A stretch of DNA of 64,000 nt from JBELHR01 sp042091275 (GTDB taxonomy: Bacteria; Bacteroidota; Bacteroidia; Flavobacteriales; Flavobacteriaceae). Below the pieces are notes generated by a model. That model was not told the DNA's origin. It did no database searches and saw nothing but the letters and a program-made list of their open reading frames with translations. Both the position numbers and the translations under genes were made by a program. The stretch covers positions 7,783 through 71,782 of the forward strand of contig JBELHR010000009.1 in NCBI GenBank assembly GCA_042091275.1, in the 5' to 3' direction. Every line of letters begins with the position of its first letter. Position 1 is the first letter of the stretch. Below, piece after piece: positions 59,895 through 64,000 of this stretch.

Positions 59895-60560
59895 CTACCA
59901 GTTTATTAACTCCTGTCCTTGATCCGCGAGAATTTCGTTTGCCTTTTTAAAGTGATTATTATCGAACCAATATCCTCTATTTGCACTCAGTGGCGAAGGA
60001 TGGCCTGAAGTCAGGATATGATGTTTTTTCGAGTCTATTAAGGATTTCTTAGCCTGTGCCTTTCCACCCCATAACAAAAACACAATTCCATCTCTTTTCT
60101 CAGACAAAGTACTAATGACCTTATCGGTGAAATTTTGCCATCCAAAATCTTTATGAGAATCTGCCTTGCCCTGCTCTACAGTTAAAACATTATTCAATAG
60201 AAATACACCTTGATTTGCCCAATATTCCAAATTCCCATCGATAAGAGAAGTCGGAAGACCTTCCCTATCCAATTCCTTAAAAATATTTCTAAGTGATGGA
60301 GGGATTGGTATTCCGTGATTTACACTAAAAGCCAAACCATTTGCCTGACCAATTCCGTGATAAGGATCTTGACCCAAAATAACGACCCGAATATTCTCGA
60401 ATGAACTTCTCGTAAAAGCTTCAAATATCTGGTTTTCAGGAGGAAAAACTACCTTGGATTGATAAGCCTTTGAAACGCGAGACTCAAGGTCTTTGAAATA
60501 GGGCTTATCCATCTCAAAAAGAAGGGAATCATGCCAGTCTACAATTGCTTGTTTGTTCAT
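59895..60560 (-). CDS. ung: Uracil-DNA glycosylase
   Basis: Family 1 uracil-DNA glycosylase, 221 residues, which starts base-excision repair of uracil in DNA. The catalytic-water loop VVILGQDPYHGIGQANGLAFSV, the uracil-recognition region NVLTVEQGKADSH with the Asn, LLWGGKAQAKK, and the DNA-intercalation loop HPSPLSANRG are all normal. It has its own promoter, divergent from and overlapping that of mutS2. Two repair genes thus share this short regulatory region. Confidence 0.97.
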   Translation of the reverse strand: MNKQAIVDWHDSLLFEMDKPYFKDLESRVSKAYQSKVVFPPENQIFEAFTRSSFENIRVVILGQDPYHGIGQANGLAFSVNHGIPIPPSLRNIFKELDREGLPTSLIDGNLEYWANQGVFLLNNVLTVEQGKADSHKDFGWQNFTDKVISTLSEKRDGIVFLLWGGKAQAKKSLIDSKKHHILTSGHPSPLSANRGYWFDNNHFKKANEILADQGQELINW

Positions 60561-60577
60561 AAAATAGCTTATTTTTG
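60549..60577 (+). promoter_or_regulatory. mutS2 promoter
   Basis: TTG (60549-60551), 18 bp, then TATTTTTG (60570-60577): both elements at normal spacing. The ATG at 60603 follows after 25 bp. The -33 element lies within the first codons of ung on the other strand. Confidence 0.6.
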
Positions 60578-60589
60578 GTCAGCCTTTAT

Positions 60590-60597
60590 CAAAGATA
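60590..60597 (-). promoter_or_regulatory. -7 promoter element of ung
   Basis: The minus strand reads TATCTTTG, an exact match, 29 bp before the ung ATG at 60560. Confidence 0.5.
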
Positions 60598-60602
60598 GAC
60601 TT

Positions 60603-62807
60603 ATGCGTAAAATCTCAAAGAAAATATTATCAGATTTAGAATTTCCAGAGGTATTGGACAGAATCAAGCTATTGACTTTGACTACTTTGGGCAAGTCCAA
60701 TGTCGATAGCATCGGACCTTATGCAAATCGAAAGGCGGCAATTGAGGAATTAAAACGAGTCGATGAAGTGCTGCAGTCCTTTGAATCGGAAAACCTTTTG
60801 CCAAAACATTATTTCGAAAATATAGATGCCGATTTGGAAATGCTTGAGGTAGAGGATAGTTTTTTAAATCCAGAAGGCTATAACCGCTTGAGGAATGTAT
60901 CTGAAACATGTGGAGAAGTATTGAAATTTATTTCAAAGTTCTCTTTGCAATTCCCCAACCTACACTACAGAGTACAAAATACAGAAATCAATCCCGCAGT
61001 ACACCAAAAGATAGACCATATTCTCAACAGATACGGCGAAGTGGATGACAAGGCATCTCCTAATTTGAGAAGTATTAGAAGATCTCTATTAAAGGTTCGC
61101 GGAACTATAGGAGACAGTTTTACCAAAGCACTTGCTCGTTATAACAGTATGGGTGTTTTGGACGACATTAAAGAATCTGTTTTGGAAAACAGGAGAGTTC
61201 TAGCGGTTCAAGCGATGTACAGAAAGAAAGTCAAGGGTTCTGTTGTCGGCAGTTCAAAAACCGGATCTATCGTTTTTATTAGTCCAGAACAAACTTTAAA
61301 GCTAGAGAGAGAACTCCAAGATTTAATGTATGATGAAAAACAAGAAATCATAAAAATTCTTCAGGAGTTAAATCGAGAAATTAGACCGTATTCAATCCTT
61401 TTAAGCACCTATCAAGAAATTTTGGCATATATAGATGTCACCGTTGCAAAAGCGAGATATGCCTCCGCTATCAACGCCGTACTTCCCTTATTCCCCGAAA
61501 ATAAAAAACTCAAATACATCAATGCCTATCACCCCTTACTTTTGGAACAAAATAATTCCAAAAATTTGGAGACGGTACCCCAGAGTTTTGAGCTCAACGA
61601 CAGCCAGTCTATTATTGTTATTTCCGGTCCAAATGCCGGAGGAAAAAGTATCACCTTAAAGACTATGGGACTCTTACAACTCATGATTCAAAGTGGAATC
61701 TTAATTCCAGTAGACGAGCGTTCTAGCATCCACTTTTTCGATGATATTTTAACAGATATTGGAGACAACCAATCCATTGAAAACCAGTTAAGTACATATA
61801 GTTACCGACTCAAAAACATGAGGTCTTTTTTAAAGAGGTGTTCGGACAACACTCTGTTCTTAATTGACGAGTTTGGAACGGGTTCAGATCCGGAATTGGG
61901 AGGTGCATTGGCAGAAATATTTTTAGAAGAATTCTACAACAAAGGAGCCTACGGTGTAATCACTACCCACTACTCCAATTTAAAGGTTTTAGCAAACGAA
62001 TTACCCGGAGTTGCAAATGCCAGTATGCTATTTGATGAGAAAACACTAAGTCCTCTTTACAAGCTTTATGTCGGACAAGCAGGGAGCTCTTTTACCTTCG
62101 AGGTAGCACAAAAAAACGGAATCCCATACAGTCTAATTAACCGCGCTAAAAAAAGAGTAGAAACTGAAAAGATAAGGCTGGACAAAACCATTTCAAAATT
62201 ACAAGACCAAAGACGTAAACTCCAGGCCACCGCAGACCAGCTAAAAAATCAAACAGACAAAGCAAAACTAAGCGCAGATAGTTTAAGTGATAAGGAGATA
62301 AAGATTCAAGAAAAACTCGCAGACTTTCAATCCCTTTATGATGAAAATCAAAAAATGCTCGGTTATGGTCGTCGTTCCAACGAGCTTTTTAATAAATATT
62401 TTCAAACCAACAATAAAAAAGAGCTCCTAGCAGCTTTTACCAAATGGGCTCAGTCTGAAAAGACCAAACACACGAAGAAAACCGCAGGTCAAAAACCTAA
62501 AAAGAAGGCAGAAAAACTAAAAGAGAAAAAACAGATTGAAGAAAAGAAGAAAACCCTCAAAAAAGTAGAAGAAGAGGTTCTCGTAAAAGTGACTGAGGTT
62601 AGAAAGGAGAAAAAGAAAAAGGAAAACGAACTGCAAAAAATAAAAGCGAACTACAACTATAAAGTTGGAGACCGCGTTCGTTTAATAGACTCTAGATCTA
62701 TTGGGACTATTGACAAAATTGAAAAGAACCAAGTTACTTTAAACTATGGACTATTTACTACTTTGGCAAAAATAGCCCAAATAGAGCTTGTAGAGGCAAA
62801 AAAGTAA
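60603..62807 (+). CDS. mutS2: MutS2-type ATPase without Smr domain
   Basis: A 734-residue MutS2-family protein. It has core/lever and clamp helices, then the MutS ATPase: Walker A SGPNAGGKSITLKTMG, DIGDNQSIENQLSTYS, Walker B LFLIDEFGTGSDPELGG, and VITTHYSNLK. A long charged coiled-coil (about 530-670, very rich in Lys/Glu) follows, then a small KOW-like beta domain (YKVGDRVRLIDSRSIGTIDKIE) at the end. The Smr nuclease domain that ends canonical MutS2 (about 780 residues) is absent. The start ATG at 60603 fits the promoter; the frame open from 60531 overlaps ung. MutS2 acts on branched DNA or on stalled ribosomes. Confidence 0.9.
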   Translation: MRKISKKILSDLEFPEVLDRIKLLTLTTLGKSNVDSIGPYANRKAAIEELKRVDEVLQSFESENLLPKHYFENIDADLEMLEVEDSFLNPEGYNRLRNVSETCGEVLKFISKFSLQFPNLHYRVQNTEINPAVHQKIDHILNRYGEVDDKASPNLRSIRRSLLKVRGTIGDSFTKALARYNSMGVLDDIKESVLENRRVLAVQAMYRKKVKGSVVGSSKTGSIVFISPEQTLKLERELQDLMYDEKQEIIKILQELNREIRPYSILLSTYQEILAYIDVTVAKARYASAINAVLPLFPENKKLKYINAYHPLLLEQNNSKNLETVPQSFELNDSQSIIVISGPNAGGKSITLKTMGLLQLMIQSGILIPVDERSSIHFFDDILTDIGDNQSIENQLSTYSYRLKNMRSFLKRCSDNTLFLIDEFGTGSDPELGGALAEIFLEEFYNKGAYGVITTHYSNLKVLANELPGVANASMLFDEKTLSPLYKLYVGQAGSSFTFEVAQKNGIPYSLINRAKKRVETEKIRLDKTISKLQDQRRKLQATADQLKNQTDKAKLSADSLSDKEIKIQEKLADFQSLYDENQKMLGYGRRSNELFNKYFQTNNKKELLAAFTKWAQSEKTKHTKKTAGQKPKKKAEKLKEKKQIEEKKKTLKKVEEEVLVKVTEVRKEKKKKENELQKIKANYNYKVGDRVRLIDSRSIGTIDKIEKNQVTLNYGLFTTLAKIAQIELVEAKK

Positions 62808-62814
62808 GTTCTAC

Positions 62815-63045
62815 CTATAGATCTTCAAAAGCCTTCATCTCCTTGTCATAGAAGGCTCCAGCATCTTCAATTAATTGCGCCATTTCATTTTCGAGATCTT
62901 CTTGATCTTGTTCGGATACGTCCTCTATCATCTCCACCTCATCATCTTTTAGGTTGATAATAAATCGTGGGAAATCGGTATGAATGACAAATATATCCTC
63001 ATTATATTCACTGTGATCTCCGAGTAAAAATTTAGGTAATTCCAT
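62815..63045 (-). CDS. Small acidic conserved protein
   Basis: A 76-residue, strongly acidic protein beginning MELPKFLLGDHSEYNEDIFV, with a hydrophobic FPRFIINLKDDEVEMIED segment and a helical acidic end. There is no signal peptide or membrane helix. I recall similar short proteins in flavobacteria without known function. It starts 1 bp after the MATE transporter stop on the same strand, so the two are co-transcribed. It converges with mutS2 and no terminator is visible in the 7-bp gap. Confidence 0.72.
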   Translation of the reverse strand: MELPKFLLGDHSEYNEDIFVIHTDFPRFIINLKDDEVEMIEDVSEQDQEDLENEMAQLIEDAGAFYDKEMKAFEDL

Positions 63046-63046
63046 A

Positions 63047-64000
63047 CTATTTCTGTGTTAAAGTTTGTGATAATTTATTAAAGCGATAAATCAACATTCC
63101 TGCTGATGCAGTAAGTCCTATAAATAATCCTAGCCATATGCCTACAGATTTCATTTCCGTGTATAATCCCAAATAATAACAGCAGGGAAAACCGATGACC
63201 CAATAAGCTATAAAGGTTATATACATAGGCTTTTTTACATCTTGTAAACCGCGTAGGGCTCCCAAAACAACGGTCTGAACTCCATCCGATATCTGAAATA
63301 ATGCAGCGACTATAAGCAATTGAGATGCCAAGGCCGTAACACTAATATCATCGATATAGAGAAGCGGTAGATACTTGTTAAAAAGAATAAAGAATAAGGC
63401 AAATCCTATATCTATGATTACCATCAAAATAAATATAGAAAAGGCTATCCTTCTCAAATTTTCAAAATCTAACAATCCTTTTTGATTTCCGACTCTAATG
63501 GTTGCGGTCACTCCCAATCCCACAGCAATCATATAGGTCATCGAGGACAAATTCAATGCAATCTGATTTGCAGCCTGCGGGATGGTTCCCAAAACACCGG
63601 ACAACAATACGGCAGAAGCAAATAAGCCCACCTCAAAAAGCATTTGTAGTGAAGTAGGCAGACCTATTGAGGCAATTTTTTTCAAAACTATTTTATCTAA
63701 GGCCTTAAACCCAAAACCTCCGCGATAAGCACCAAAAGATTCGCGATAGGTATAGAGGTAGAGCAGCATAAACAGCATAAAGAATCGGGCTATCAAGGTT
63801 CCGTAACCTGCGCCAACAATACCTAATTCAGGAAAAATCCAGATTCCGTAAATCAACAAATAATTAAAGCCAATATTTACGACATTAGACCACAATGTAG
63901 CCCTCATACCGTACCTAGTCAGGGATAGACCATCTGCAAATTGCTTATATGCTTGAAAAAGCATCAAGGGAAACATAGAGAAGCAAATGATTCGATAATA
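63047..64000 (-). CDS. MATE family efflux transporter, C-terminal part
   Basis: A multidrug and toxin extrusion family antiporter; about 317 codons are inside the window and the N-terminus lies beyond the right edge. The frame is open through 64000 (YYRIICFSMFPLMLFQAYKQF), so the ATG at 63976 is not the true start. Roughly nine or ten membrane helices are visible. Family features include QFADGLSLTRYGM, the IASIGLPTSLQMLFEVGLFA segment at the start of the second half, and VTATIRVGNQKG. Such pumps (NorM/DinF) exchange cations for drugs or metabolites; the substrate is unknown. The small acidic gene follows it. Confidence 0.9.
   Translation of the reverse strand, partial: YYRIICFSMFPLMLFQAYKQFADGLSLTRYGMRATLWSNVVNIGFNYLLIYGIWIFPELGIVGAGYGTLIARFFMLFMLLYLYTYRESFGAYRGGFGFKALDKIVLKKIASIGLPTSLQMLFEVGLFASAVLLSGVLGTIPQAANQIALNLSSMTYMIAVGLGVTATIRVGNQKGLLDFENLRRIAFSIFILMVIIDIGFALFFILFNKYLPLLYIDDISVTALASQLLIVAALFQISDGVQTVVLGALRGLQDVKKPMYITFIAYWVIGFPCCYYLGLYTEMKSVGIWLGLFIGLTASAGMLIYRFNKLSQTLTQK

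Noticed and set aside
1..64000. tRNA, rRNA or CRISPR loci
   Set aside because: Reading the intergenic regions on both strands showed no cloverleaf-like sequence, no regularly spaced short repeats and no rRNA-like stretch. Intergenic gaps are nearly all under 170 bp.

Overview
The window looks like a chromosomal segment of a Bacteroidota bacterium, most likely a member of the Flavobacteriaceae. The signs are low GC, a promoter motif of the TAnnTTTG type upstream of many genes, a giant surface protein with a type B type-IX-secretion sorting domain, lineage-typical families (DUF4295, DUF5916, DUF6048, DUF6452), menaquinone and bacillithiol genes, and a probable sulfonolipid (capnine) gene pair. 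I saw no rRNA, tRNA, CRISPR array, phage or insertion sequence. Two runs of exactly 100 N (14399-14498 and 54670-54769) are assembly gaps, and each cuts a short gene.

Layout. 1-3755 (minus strand): the start of bshC, ftsY, a DUF4295-rpmG-rpmB ribosomal operon and cinA. 3796-10242: a divergent, damage-response-like cassette. On the left a second replicative-type polymerase (DnaE-like, worn PHP domain) is followed by a catalytically intact Y-family polymerase. On the right an autocleavable HTH/S24 repressor is followed by a DEDDh exonuclease fused to a GIY-YIG nuclease. A near-perfect 17-bp palindrome sits between the two. 10332-18141: heme A synthase, a menB-FAH hydrolase pair, a pseudo-esterase, and a menaquinone operon (hotdog thioesterase, menF, menD, short CvfB-like protein). 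18214-20552: a pRiA4b ORF-3-like protein and an ABC exporter pair. 20671-30312: a 3213-residue secreted repeat protein with about 24 Cys-Asp-rich repeats, including a 689-bp tract present twice without visible difference.

30338-39789: uvrB, sucC (minus), a DUF5916 outer-membrane protein, and a lolD-mtnN-pyrC-like-esterase operon. 39782-46875: an MBL hydrolase, an unrecognised conserved 483-residue protein, an ECF sigma operon with a membrane protein and a periplasmic sensor-like protein, a YbiT-type ABC-F protein, and a thioredoxin-fold lipoprotein without active-site cysteines. 46976-54528: a DEAD-box helicase with two competing leader hairpins, the likely capnine genes (cysteate synthase-like and cysteate acyltransferase-like), a prolyl oligopeptidase and ornithine aminotransferase. 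54954-64000: an rlmD-led operon (DUF6452, DUF6048, 2OG-Fe(II) oxygenase, small membrane protein, SUI1 protein, nucleoside phosphorylase), ung, mutS2 without Smr domain, a small acidic protein and the end of a MATE transporter.

Most of the window is housekeeping. The parts most worth following up are the repressor/polymerase/nuclease cassette with its operator, the duplicated tract in the giant protein, the capnine pair, the helicase leader, and several enzyme-family proteins that have lost catalytic residues.
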